NCBI GenBank assembly: GCA_033239125.1
Contig: BSWB01000004.1
Span: 60,511,501 to 60,575,500, forward strand
Direction of reading: 5' to 3'
Source: Fagopyrum homotropicum
Lineage: Eukaryota > Streptophyta > Magnoliopsida > Caryophyllales > Polygonaceae
Length of the DNA stretch: 64,000 bases
The position numbers and the translations under genes are program-made. Shown one piece after another: positions 10,322 through 20,577 of this stretch; position 1 is the stretch's first letter, and every line of letters starts with the position of its first letter. A model generated the notes under the pieces. The model was not told the origin of the DNA. It did not search any database and saw nothing but the letters and a program-made list of their open reading frames with translations.

Positions 10322-10519
10322 CTTTACATGACATCTAGTATGAAAAAGATTCCCCCTTTGATTATTCTGACAAGGAACTGTCTTAGCATGCAATGTTCTC
10401 CTAAATGATTCTCCATGCTCAAACTCATTGCCTTCATCACTATCATTACCATTTCATGCAATGCAATATGGTGGGTGTTATCATGAGCATGCTATTCCTC
10501 ACTCTCATATTGTCCATGT

Positions 10520-11681
10520 TGATTAATAATAAAACCTTTCTATTAGGACATCTCTCATATAATGATCTCTACCTTATTATTTAAAGCATACATTATCTCT
10601 ATAACGTACAGTACAGTAAGAATTACTCCCTTTAAGATCACTTAAAGGCTCATTCAAGGATCGTGATTGTTGGTGAGGTTCCAAAATTTTCCTATCTCCT
10701 TGATCCACATTTTGACCTTTCTTTTCATCCTTGGTGGAAGTGAACTCTCGGCCTTGTGTATTATTGGACCTATTATTTTGTTTTTCCATGAATTTTTAGC
10801 TCCAAAATTAGACTTAGTTGTTTGGCTTCTCTATTTAGTCTTCTTCTTGACCTTGATTGCCAAATGTAACAAATCTTTCATAGTATCATACGGATAGAAT
10901 TCAATTTCATTAGCTAAAGATGGGTGCTAAATGCATAAATAACGATCCATTGTAGACTCCTTGTCCTCTATAACATTGTCCATGTTGTTTTGCATCGTTG
11001 TGTAAACTTCCTCCTCACTCATAGATCTTTGCTTGAGGTTCTTCAACCTTTGCCTTAACTCTCTAGCATGATGTTGAGGCACAAATGTAGCTCTCATCAA
11101 GACCTTCATTTGCTCCCATGTGGTGATATCCGGATCCAACATTCTTCTTTTGTCTTTGGCAAGATGATCCCACCACACTAAGGTATAACCTTAAAAAAAT
11201 CTAATGCAGCTAGTTGGATCTTCCTTTGCTCACCAAGGTTATGGCAGGACCAAATTTGTTCTATCTTGATCTCCTATTCCATGAAAGCGTCCGGATTGCA
11301 TTTTCCTTCAAAACTTGAAATTTTGATCTTTACTTCCAATTTCCGCATGCTCTTTCTGAGGTCTAAATGGTTTCAAGTCTCGACCTCTCCTTGGACGATG
11401 GTTACATTTAAGATAATCTCTTCACATGCCCTCTTCATCATCCTTCTCCTCCTCTCAAAAATCATCAATAAACCGTGCATGTTAGGTGCGTTAAAAAGAG
11501 GATATGAATGTCTCATACCTTACCCTTTAAGGTCATTGAGGTGACTCAGGGGCCGGGGTCTAGGTGGATTACGTGAACTTACCACCAATTTCAAATATTG
11601 ATCTCAACTGGAATCTCGGCTGATGTTGGGGCGAGATTCCGGTGCGCTCATTCTTTCATTCAAGCTAGCAACTGAGGCCAT
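10520..11681 (-). pseudogene. Gag remnant of H
   Basis: The start is probably the ATG at 11681 (MASVASLNERMSAPESRP). The capsid-type block lies at 10927-11178: WWDHLAKDKRRML, DITTWEQMKVLMRATFVP, LRQRLKNLKQRSMSEEEVYTTMQ. Near the end is a degenerate nucleocapsid tail (CPNRKVLL-like). Several stops and shifts between. Gag would form the virus-like particle. The first 25 codons include an inverted repeat of the ATCTCGG word (11611-11640), so the word sits inside coding sequence. Confidence 0.65.
11611..11640 (-). repeat. Inverted repeat of the ATCTCGG word in H gag
   Basis: GAATCTCGGC, 10-nt spacer, GCGAGATTCC: the two arms are nearly exact reverse complements. Confidence 0.75.
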
Positions 11682-12978
11682 GAGTTGCTTCAACATATCA
11701 ATGCTTCTAGACTTGATGAATCACTCCTTTCTGACCTTCTAGGACTATTAGATCTTGATATCTAGACAAACACACAGTAACAACAAACTTGTGAAGTTAG
11801 TGAAATTAAAAACTCTTCGCTTGTGTTACTCTGACACTCACACTCTTGTTGTGATATCTCAAGCTAATTTGTTATAATTTCCTTCGATAGATAAATATTC
11901 CATTAAGTTCGATGACTGGATTCAACTAGAACACTCCTTGGATGCATCAAGACGAATTATTGCCTTGGATGAGGGTTCTTGTGTTGAAATAGGGTTAAGT
12001 AACCGTTGTTGGAGTTTTCTACACACAATTTACACAAAGTGAAAAGAATATAGCAAGTAGACTCAACTAGTATGATAGAAAGCAAATAAAACTAAATAAT
12101 ACACCCAAATAAATTACTCATTGTGTTTAGAGTAGAAAGAGGAAAGAAAAACACACACTAGAGACAAAGAAGAGAACTTTACTTACCTTGCACTTAAGCA
12201 ATTAAATAGAGAGATAGCAAGTTGGGTACTGATCTCGCTAGGGGAAAATCTCGGCCTAAATCTCATATCGAGATAATCACTAGGGGACGAGATTGACGAA
12301 AAGGCAAGGTTTTAGTTATGGAAAATGGAAAGGGCTTGGGGTAAGCTTCTTCTTACTACCTTCTTTTGGATTGCAAAAACTCTTACTTGAATAGCTTCAC
12401 CAAAACTTTGGTTATAATTTATGATATGAAGTGTGGTTAGAATAAAAATATGTAAATTTTGTGTTTGGCTTTCTTGTTGTGTGTGAGGATACGTATATTG
12501 CCGAGATATAAGCAGCAGGCGAGATATAACAAATTTTTGGAGGGAGATTTGGTTAAGATATGATAAGATCTCACCTACTAAATAAGATCTTAAAATAATA
12601 TAATTTTGTAGATCTCTTTCCTCCGTTGATATAGTAGTTGGATAGTTATATTTGATAAATATGGATCAAATATCTCGCCGGATTCGATTGAATTTGAAGA
12701 AAGATAGAAAAGTTGGTGGAGTGACAATATATCGGCAAAATCCTTGCAAATCTTGAGGCGAGATTTTCCATTGTTCTAGATCTCGGCGTTAGGGTTTGTG
12801 AGTCGAAGGCATGGCGGACTTGTGTTGGGATATGGTTGTTCTTTCTCATCCAATGAACACAAGAACAAAGGATATTTCACTCATATAGGCTCTTAACAAA
12901 AGAGGCAAAACAAAAAAGACTCAAAAATAAAAACTACTCATACCGTAATGTATGGCTGAGTTGAACTTCAATCGATTA
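11682..12978 (-). other. Leader region of H
   Basis: About 1.3 kb between the primer site and the gag start. No long ORF. It contains further ATCTCGG / CGAGAT words at about 12230-12296, 12497-12527 and 12755-12788. An undetected insertion may lie here, since such a leader is long for this lineage. Confidence 0.45.
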
Positions 12979-12990
12979 GCCCTAATACCA
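12979..12990 (-). promoter_or_regulatory. Primer-binding site of H (initiator tRNA-Met type, decayed)
   Basis: The minus strand reads TGGTATTAGGGC, two changes from the common plant TGGTATCAGAGC. It lies 6 nt from the presumed LTR end at 12997. Confidence 0.55.
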
Positions 12991-12996
12991 CTTTCA

Positions 12997-13982
12997 TGCC
13001 GGGTTGAGGCCACAATTGATGGATCTAGATTGAAAGTCCACAAAAGCTTGACCTTGGATAATCTCAACACTACATCTCAGGCGATATTAGCAATTGTGGG
13101 AGTGATATCGATAAGAAACAAGGAAACATGAATGGTGAAGTATGGAATGGTAATGGAAAGATTTAAAAAGACGAATATGGAATGATATTAATGGAAATAG
13201 GAAAATAAGAACCAAGATATACTTGCAAGAACCTTAATCAATTGGATCAAAATCCAAACAATGAACTACCTTAACCCTTCCTTCTTCAATCTTACACGAG
13301 TCTTCAAATCGAGACAAGCACAAGGAGGGACTAGAAAGGACTAGGTGCACCAGTCATTAAGAAGACTAACACACAGGCACAACCTAGCAAGGACTCGCAA
13401 TGATTCAAACAAAGACTCTCTTCTTTTTTGAATGAGAATGAATAAAACAAAAACTTCATAAACGAAGTAACGAGTATCTCACAATATTGTGGAACAAAAT
13501 TATCAAATCTAAGATAATCGACTATCTCGACCCTAGGGTAAATATATAGCCGAAATCCTAAAAATAAATTAGTAAAATAATCCTACAGAAATATAAGATA
13601 AAAGATACATTTAGAATATCTAGAGCTTTAAAGGTATTAAAATAAAATAACTAACTAAAATCTCGACTAGAAGCTCAACTTGTTTCCTTTATCATCTTCA
13701 CTAATGTACGACATCTCCTATAAGTCCTTCTTGGTTCGAATTGTCAACATTTTGACTAAGGAAGACTTAGACACAAATATATCTCTCATAGTCTCCTTAA
13801 AAGCTAAGGACATCAACAAGGTCGACACCTCTTCTTGAATAGTTCTTACTCTTGACCTAGTGATAGATCCTTCGATGGTAGGACTTGTAGGTGGTTGAGA
13901 CTCCTTATACTTCAATGATCTTGCCCTTTTTCTAGTGATTGGTCGTTCAGTAGGAGGTGTTGGGGATGGTCTCTCATCGTAA
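12997..13982 (-). repeat. 5' LTR of H (outer end not fixed)
   Basis: Begins TGCCGGG on the plus strand next to the primer site. A minus-strand TATA box (CTATATATT) lies at 13542-13549. TATCTCGACC and AATCTCGAC words recur at about 13523 and 13660. The right boundary is set only by the start of the next repeat at 13983. Confidence 0.45.
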
Positions 13983-14432
13983 GTCTTTGGGGTTCCATCC
14001 TAAAACCAATTGGCAATAGGAGGAGTAGACCTAGGACTTATATGTTAGGTTCACGTAGTATCATATTATCGATGTGGGAAATTTTCACACATATCTACAC
14101 TCTCCCTCAAGTGAAACTATATTGGACTAGTTGACACTTGACACAAAGCCTTAAGACTGGCTTAGCCAAATAGGCGGATAACAAACATTGCTAATCATAA
14201 CAGAAACACAAGATGATGAGACCCGCACGAACATTAGCTCTAATACAATGTTAATTTATATTTTCTATCCGGAGGGTCTAAGATGTGGAAGGGATACTAG
14301 CTAAGTGAACCTACACAAGACTTCAGGGTTCCATCCTAAAACCAATTGGCAATAGGAGTAGTAGCACTAGGACTTACATGTTCGGTTCACACAATATCAT
14401 ATTGTTGATATGGGACATTCCATGAATCTCAA
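13983..14432 (-). mobile_element. TRIM-like remnant, antisense
   Basis: Two direct repeats of about 105-110 bp (13983-14089 and 14322-14432, sharing CCATCCTAAAACCAATTGGC) flank about 230 bp. Just inside the left repeat is a minus-strand polypurine tract (CACTTGAGGGAGAGTG, 14099-14120). Just before the right repeat unit is a decayed Met primer site (plus strand GCTCTAATACAA, about 14238-14249). This is the layout of a terminal-repeat retrotransposon in miniature. The left LTR seems truncated. Confidence 0.5.
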
Positions 14433-14468
14433 CACTTCTTAAACCAAACCCTAGCCTCTCAATTCATG

Positions 14469-14504
<36 letters not shown>
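14469..14504. repeat. (TA)n microsatellite
   Basis: About 17 uninterrupted TA units. Confidence 0.95.
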
Positions 14505-14507
<3 letters not shown>

Positions 14508-14791
14508 GCCTCCCTCAATCTTCTAACTAAAGAACTCAAAAGCAATAAGAGTTGTAGGAGAGGAGGCTTACTCACTCGAGAGAGATACAAAACGCACAAG
14601 GATGGTTTGAATTGTTACAATACATCTGGTAGACAAAGTATGGAAGAAAGAAGGAATGGACTCTCATGTTGGGTTTCTCTACTCCATTTTTGGAGAGCAA
14701 GATGAAGGTTATTCAACAACTCAATTGGATTGGGATGGACGGATCGACATGGGCAAAAACATTGGAGTTCTACATCAACTTTGAGAGATAT

Positions 14792-15084
14792 ATTAGATAG
14801 TTAAATACAATATTCATATCAATGTCCATGAGTCTCATATATGTAATATTATTTTAATTCAATTTATAGAGATTTTTGTTTCTTTAGATCACCTCCCTCC
14901 ATCATTTGTCTTCAATAATTATTGCATACATGGTCTATGTTAAAGGCTAAATTAGATAGTTACCTACAAAATTCGCATATCAATGTTCATGATTCTCATA
15001 TATGCAATATTACTTTAATACATTACAATGGATATTCTTGTTTCCTTAGATCACATCTCTTAATCATTTTCCTACAACAATCAT
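14792..15084 (+). repeat. Two-copy degenerate direct repeat, about 154-bp offset
   Basis: Both copies run TTAGATAGTTA ... CATATCAATGT ... CATGA ... CTCATATATG ... TTAGATCAC. They have diverged by many substitutions, so the duplication is old. Confidence 0.7.
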
Positions 15085-15278
15085 TGCTTTCTCTTGTTCT
15101 CCCTTTTTTATCGAATGACATACTTTTCCTCTTGCCTTCTTCTTCCTTTCCACATGTTACTTAGAATAACTAATTATTAGTATTCTACAAGTGAGACGTA
15201 ATTCCTGCAAATCCAACACTGTATTTACTACAAGTGACCCCGTCATCCTTGCGGTAGGTTTTATGACCATCAAGTTTT

Positions 15279-15296
15279 TGGCGCTGTTGTCGGAGA
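15279..15296 (+). promoter_or_regulatory. Primer-binding site of L (tRNA-Asp, decayed)
   Basis: TGGCGCTGTTGTCGGAGA differs at three positions from TGGCGCCGTTGCCGGGGA, the complement of the plant tRNA-Asp 3' end. It follows the LTR end by 6 nt. Confidence 0.75.
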
Positions 15297-15376
15297 TTAA
15301 TGATAGAAGTGGTTGATATCTAATTTTTGGTTATTCTAAATAAAAATCCATCAAGAAAGCCACTGCAAATCAATCC

Positions 15377-16560
15377 ATGAACGGTCAAGAAGGAGAGAAT
15401 GTCGAAGGTGAGGGTCAAAATCGAAACAACCAACTTTTCGTTGTTGATCCTCAAGATGAAATTGATAGGTTGAATCTTGCGTTGATTGCTCAAAGGGATC
15501 GTCACCCACAAACGTCGAACGCTAGGATGAAACCAAGGAAAAGGAATCCGAATCATTCTTTTGTCCTTCCTACACTAGGAGCTCGAGAATTCAATCTCAG
15601 GACGAACACCACAAGGCTCATCCGAAATGACCAATTCTCAGGATTGCTAATGAGAATTTGCATCAATACTTGTGGAATTTTAAAATTATTGCAAACACTT
15701 TGAACTATGAGAACTTTACTTCCGATGCTTTGAAAATGAGAGTGTTCGTTTATTCTTCGAAAGGAAAAGTTTGTAATTGGCTCCTGAATAATCCTCCACG
15801 AACGTTCACCACCTAGAAGGAATTAACAATAACTTTCTTGAGAAAATACTTTCTTGCCCACAAGATTGTAGAGATCAGGGAGAAGATTTTTCATGTCGAT
15901 ATGGATGATGGTGAGAATATTTAAGGCCAGGCGGGAGAGATTCAACGAGCTATTGCATTAAAGTCCTCATCATGCATTTGAAAAAGGAGCACTTCGTGAA
16001 TATCTTGTAATTGTTGCAAAACACATAGGGAAGTACGCTAAGAAGCGTAACAAGACACGTGGTATCTATAATATCAAGGATGATGACATGATAAACAAGC
16101 TAGCTGAGAACGTGCAAGCCTTGATGAAACTTGTCGAAGGTAATCCTACCACCTCCATTGTTAATGTAGATGCTAATATAAAATGCCAATTCTACATGGA
16201 CACAAGTCATGAGATTGAATATTGTTCGGCCTTGAATGAATACATGACATACTATGAGGACATGGAACAAGTGAAGTACTTGGAAAATCATAGAGAATAT
16301 CAAAAGGTGTATGATTATACAAAACCTCTCTTCCTACAAAGGAATTTCCCATCGAGATGTCCGGCTCAAACTCCCACACAAATTTCTCATGATAAGATCC
16401 TAGACAAACTCGCTCAAGGACAACAAGCGCTTTGCGGTTCTATTGGAGATATTAAGAACTCACTTATGAGTTTTGAGGAAACATACAACAAGCTCGAGAC
16501 CAGGTGGATGTCATTAGCAAAGGTTACAAGATGCTATAAAATCAAATTGTTCAACTAAAC
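15377..16560 (+). pseudogene. Gag remnant of Athila-like element L
   Basis: The ATG at 15377 opens MNGQEGENVEGEGQ, followed by a capsid-like block read across frames: LKMRVFVYSSKGKVCNWLL, KELTITFLRKYFLAHKIVEI, then 16088-16558 with MINKLAENVQALMKLVEG and a single zinc-knuckle-like CQFYMDTSHEIEYC. It matches the layout of A's gag (SLKDKALAWYQS ... TWEEMTTEFLTKFF). Stops near 15703, 15817 and 15924. Gag packages element RNA; this copy is inactive. Confidence 0.65.
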
Positions 16561-16566
16561 CAAAAA

Positions 16567-17452
16567 ATGGAGAAAGCACAAGGAAAACTCCCTACAACAA
16601 CGGAAAATAACTCAAGAGGAGTTTGCGCCATTTCCTTAAGGAGCGGAAAAGAGAATGTGGATACCGTAGTAGCTGATAAGTCACTCCAGAGGAGGTATCT
16701 ACCACTCCGTCCCCTATGTTATATAGACCTCCCCTCCCTTTTTCATCAAGCTCATAATAGGAAGATGGATGGGGATTTCAGAAAATTTTTTAGAAAAGAT
16801 AAACAAGCTATACCTCGAGATCTCCTATGTTAAGGCATTGAAACAAGTACCAAAATACTCTAAGTTCATAAAGGATCTACTCTCAAACAAGAAGCTTCAC
16901 AACTATGAAGGCTTCATTGAAATCACCTATGAGTTCAATGTTATGCTAAGTACCAAGATGCCACCCAAGAAAGGTGATCTTAGAAGCTTTTGCATCCTCT
17001 TGATCTTCGGTAGAAGGAAGCATACTTGTGTTTGTGATTTAGATGCTAGTGTGAGTATTATTTCACTCAAATTGTTTAATGAGTTAGAACTAGGAGAGAT
17101 ATCACCACTGAAATTCACCTTGACATTAGCCAAGAAGTCTATTATTAGACCGGCGTCATGCTAGTGAACATTGTTGTGAAAGAGGACATGCATGAGATTC
17201 TTGTCAATTTTGTGGTTGTTGATGTTGATGTAGGTACAAACGTCACCGTTATCATTGGGCCGTCCCTTCCTTGCCACCGCAAGATCTCTCATTGACGTTC
17301 GGGGTGGATTCGTCATTTTTCGATTTGATTATAACGCAATAATGTTCAACATTTCTAACCTCCCTAAACGTTATTCAATTAATGATGATATTTGCGCAAT
17401 CAATAACACTCCTAATGATGATGAATATATGATCATCGAAGATCATTTGTAA
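16567..17452 (+). pseudogene. Protease remnant of L
   Basis: Reads LKQVPKYSKFIKDLLSNKK, then VCDLDASVSIISLKLFNELELGE (the DLGAS active site of Athila protease with G changed to D), then VNFVVVDVDV and the conserved PFLATARSLIDVRGG block at 17255 onward. At least two frame breaks. Athila proteases at 54424 and 42460 are the closest in-window relatives. No RT, RNase H or integrase follows. Confidence 0.7.
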
Positions 17453-18460
17453 AATGTCTTTGTCTCGCATGAAAATGCAATGAAGAAGCGATCCCGCATG
17501 ATGAGGAAATGCAAGGAACCTCAAATGTGTCCCATGGAATTGATGATGAATGAATTTCTAATCAGCCAAGTAGCTATGAAGACAACAATTCATGAATTAA
17601 AAGAAACGATAGTTGAGCTTGTAGCAAACAATGGAACCATGGAGAGAGAACTTCCGGAAGTTTGAAAAAGTCATAAGTACTTGGAATATCAGGTTGCGGA
17701 TATATAAGACACCCAACAAGGACTTCTAAACACCATATAATGTCTAGAAGCAAGTTAAAATGATGTCATGGAGAAACTAGAAGCTTAGGAGTTTGGCCTT
17801 GTGAAGGCTAATAAAGGGCTAAGTTTATATCATTTATTTGAACTAAATTCAAAGAGTTCTAATCAGAGACGCCATCAAGACGACATTGATACAGGCATAG
17901 AAGGATTGTCAAACTGTCTCTGTGCTCCTCCACAAGCCGTTAGGGACGAGTTTTCAAAAATTACCATAATTAATTGCAAAAGTCGTAGCCAACGGATAAA
18001 TTTAGATGACGCCGAGACAAAATAACATGGAATCCAAGACGGCAGCTCATATCGTCTCCCATGTCATATGTGATGGAGTTTCTAAAATAACTCCTGAGGC
18101 AATCTCGAGACGCCTTTGAGATGGCATCCCAAGTTGTCTGATCACGTGTCACATCCCGTCTCGCCCTTGTTGACGCCAAAAACTGAAATTTTGACTTCTC
18201 CAACCGAATCCTGCAGGTTTGGTACATATTCATCTCCTTCATACTCCACACACTACAACAAGGGTACTTTTTATTCTCCTTGTGTGAACAACAAGAGACC
18301 CATCTCTCCACCTAAGGAAGTTGCTCGATTCACCAACCAAGAAGACACAAAGGACTTCTCTTTGTTCCTGCTCACCTCCTCATATCCAAGGATGCCCACC
18401 TCGCCTATACTTCCATCCCCCACTTCCGTAGCTTCTCCCCAAAATAAGTCACATGGTTAG
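17453..18460 (+). other. Remnant between protease and 3' UTR of L
   Basis: About 1 kb where RT and integrase would be expected; none is recognisable. Short ORFs (17480-17665, 17801-18025, 18116-18460) are helical and charged, then proline-rich, with no known family. The stretch 17867-18180 is dense in AGACG / CGTCT words (AAGACGGC, CTCGAGACGCC, CCCGTCTCGCC). Confidence 0.4.
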
Positions 18461-19136
18461 AGGTAATGACCTAAAGTAAGCGATAAATGGGAGGCGACTC
18501 ATGGGTTTGAAATTTCTTTCCCTTTTCCCTTATTTATTTATTTTTATTTTTCCTTTTTCTTGATTGATGGTTGGAGGTTAAGCTTTATAGGTACGAATGG
18601 AGTTCTCAATTATTACACGAAGAGGACTTCAAAGCCTACCATATCATTCCACCTTTCTACCCGCCCATCTCCCCACCACCATGTCTACATTTCTTTGTGA
18701 TTATCTTATTTTCCTTCTTTTTTTACATCGGGGGTGATGTGTAGTTTAAATACGGGGTGCTATAATCACATTCACACATTGTGTTTTCATTTCCTTGTCA
18801 CATGTTTGCCTTTATGCCTTTTTTCTTTCTTGAGTCTTTCCCGAGATTTCCGCATGCATTCAAAAAAACACAAAATTCCAAAAATGTTGCATTTAACGTC
18901 GATTAAGTCGGTTCTAATAATTCTTACTTCTAAAATTGAAATATTCTATCTATTACACTTGACATGCCAACGATGTTTTGGATTTCTAGTTCTTGCTATT
19001 GTTTATGCACATGAGTTTTTTGATAAATTATTATGAATAGCTTGACCAAAGTGAACGCTTTGTTCTTTGAACATGCATTTTCATGTGTCCTTTCTTTCTT
19101 ATTATTGTGTGATCTCCTGCATGCTTAGTTTTTTCT
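18461..19136 (+). other. 3' untranslated region of L
   Basis: Contains a GGGGTGATGTGTAG ... TTTGTCACATG-like order similar to A's 3' UTR at 58700-58810, so it belongs to an Athila-type element. No gene. It is cut by element K at about 19137. Confidence 0.45.
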
Positions 19137-20392
19137 AGAACTTGTATTCCGGGAGCCACCCGGATTCCTCCTACCTTCACGAGACGGGGACGAGTAGGGA
19201 GACCTCCAGGCACGAGAGGTCGGGGACGTATCCCCATTGCGGACCCACCAGTTATGGATCCGACAGCAGCTGAGGTTCCCATAGAGGACGTAGTAGAGAG
19301 CATCATTCCAGAGGTTAGGGATAGGACAGTTGTGTGGTTCGGGGGGCATAGTTCCCCATCTGCTAGGACCAGGGGAGCATCTATCAGAGCTACCGTGTTT
19401 GAGGACTACGTACGTCGAGTTGAGGAGGCGTTTAGGACGGGAGCAGCACCTCCCGCACCACCGGTGCCTATACCTGCACTTGCGAGATCAGCTGTGGTCT
19501 CGCAGAGGGTTACTCAGATTAGAGCCGCACTAGAGATAGTTGCACCAACGGTAGTTGCACCTGAGCCGGTTATGGAGGTTGCTAGGGCTAGAGACGAGCT
19601 GAGGTCTCCGAGACCTGATTCATGGTTAAAGGTTTTTAACCAGCAGCATGTACCCTACTTGAACGGGAAGGTAGAGTTATAGTTGGAGCATTTGATTGGG
19701 CACGCAGAGTTGGCATTAGAGGCGATCCACTGTCAAGAGGAGAGCCAGGTTGAGATAGTTCAGATCTTGTTTAGAGCGCAGGCCCAGTATTGGTGGAGGA
19801 CGGTTAGAGGAGGTGTGACTAGGATGGATCAGCTATTGAGTCTCGTTAGAGAGATACTTTTCCCGGATTCACTAGGGAGGGACAAAGTCCAAGATTTCCT
19901 ATACGCAGGCTTCGAGGACGTCCTAGTCATTGAGGCGATTAGACGTTTTCGGGCGGAGTTAGCATTGCTGGGACCAGCTGCAACTCCAGCGGACCAACAT
20001 GTCTATCTCTTTTCCAAGAGACTAAGGGAGTCCACCCGTGCTTACCTTGCGGGATTTCGCTGTGACTCACTAGCGGAGTACTATGACCGAGCTTCAGCCT
20101 ATGAGAGGGGCCGCCCAAGGTCTAGGAGAGCAGCACAGTCCGGAGGGCCGGACAAGAGGCAGAGGACATGGCCAGCTAGTACGGGGGTAGGAGCCACAGG
20201 GCAGGGACGTAGCCAGACGCAAGGACGTCCTGGTCCCCAACAATCGATTCAGACACCAGACCGGGGTCGACAGTGCCACAGCTGTGGAGAGTTTGGGCAC
20301 ATGTGGATGACATTTAAGAGGCCACCCGTGACAATTTTCACTTGTGGCCAGGTGGGTCATCGAGCCGCTTTTTGCCGTCAGGGCAGGTCATA
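19137..20392 (+). pseudogene. Gag of K
   Basis: The open frame enters without a Met (IPGATRIPPTFTRRGRVGRPP, a basic N terminus typical of Tekay gag), with the first Met at 19254. One TAG at 19680 splits it. Capsid-type block near 19690-20060: WWRTVRGG, MDQLLSLVREILFP, FRAELALLGP. Nucleocapsid with two zinc knuckles: CHSCGEFGHMW (final Cys lost) and CGQVGHRAAFC. The stop is at 20390. Length is near the family norm. The protein would package element RNA; the stop and lost Cys indicate decay. Confidence 0.8.
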
Positions 20393-20577
20393 GAAGGGTT
20401 CTTCGCCTGCTGGCGTAGCAGGGGGTAGTTAGAGGCTGCCACAATTTCAGTCACATGGCTCTTAGTAGAGGGGCTAGGGTCAGACTCGTACACAAGGTTC
20501 AGCCTAGGGACAGGGGAGGTAGAGGCCGTGGTGGAGGTACCTAGGAGAATAGAGGCACACAGGCAAGGGTATTTGAG
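20393..20577 (+). other. Frame-broken gag-protease spacer of K
   Basis: Stop-rich in all frames; joins gag to protease. Confidence 0.5.

Larger units (their letters stand above)
7081..13982 (-). mobile_element. Chromovirus 'H' (Reina/CRM-like), antisense, truncated
   Basis: Read on the minus strand: LTR (13982-12997), degenerate initiator-Met primer site, long leader, gag, protease, a repeat-rich linker and the start of RT, which is cut at 7081 by LTR G. A Tekay-like fragment (I, about 7442-9299) interrupts it between linker and RT. All frames are broken. Lineage inferred from RT wording (RPNYKINLHE, GYVRESLSPC, NNITIKYHRP). Confidence 0.6.
14441..15272 (+). repeat. Probable 5' LTR of element L (start unresolved)
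   Basis: Sequence before the primer site at 15279, ending TTATGACCATCA at 15272. It holds a (TA)n run (14469-14504) and a degenerate tandem duplication (14792-14926 and 14946-15084). The left end cannot be placed without a partner LTR. Confidence 0.4.

Noticed and set aside
14469..14504. (TA)n run as a regulatory or origin element
   Set aside because: An ordinary plant microsatellite within an LTR-like region.
17255..17452. Separate small gene starting MGRPFLATARS
   Set aside because: It is the second half of the Athila-type protease of L, displaced by a frameshift.
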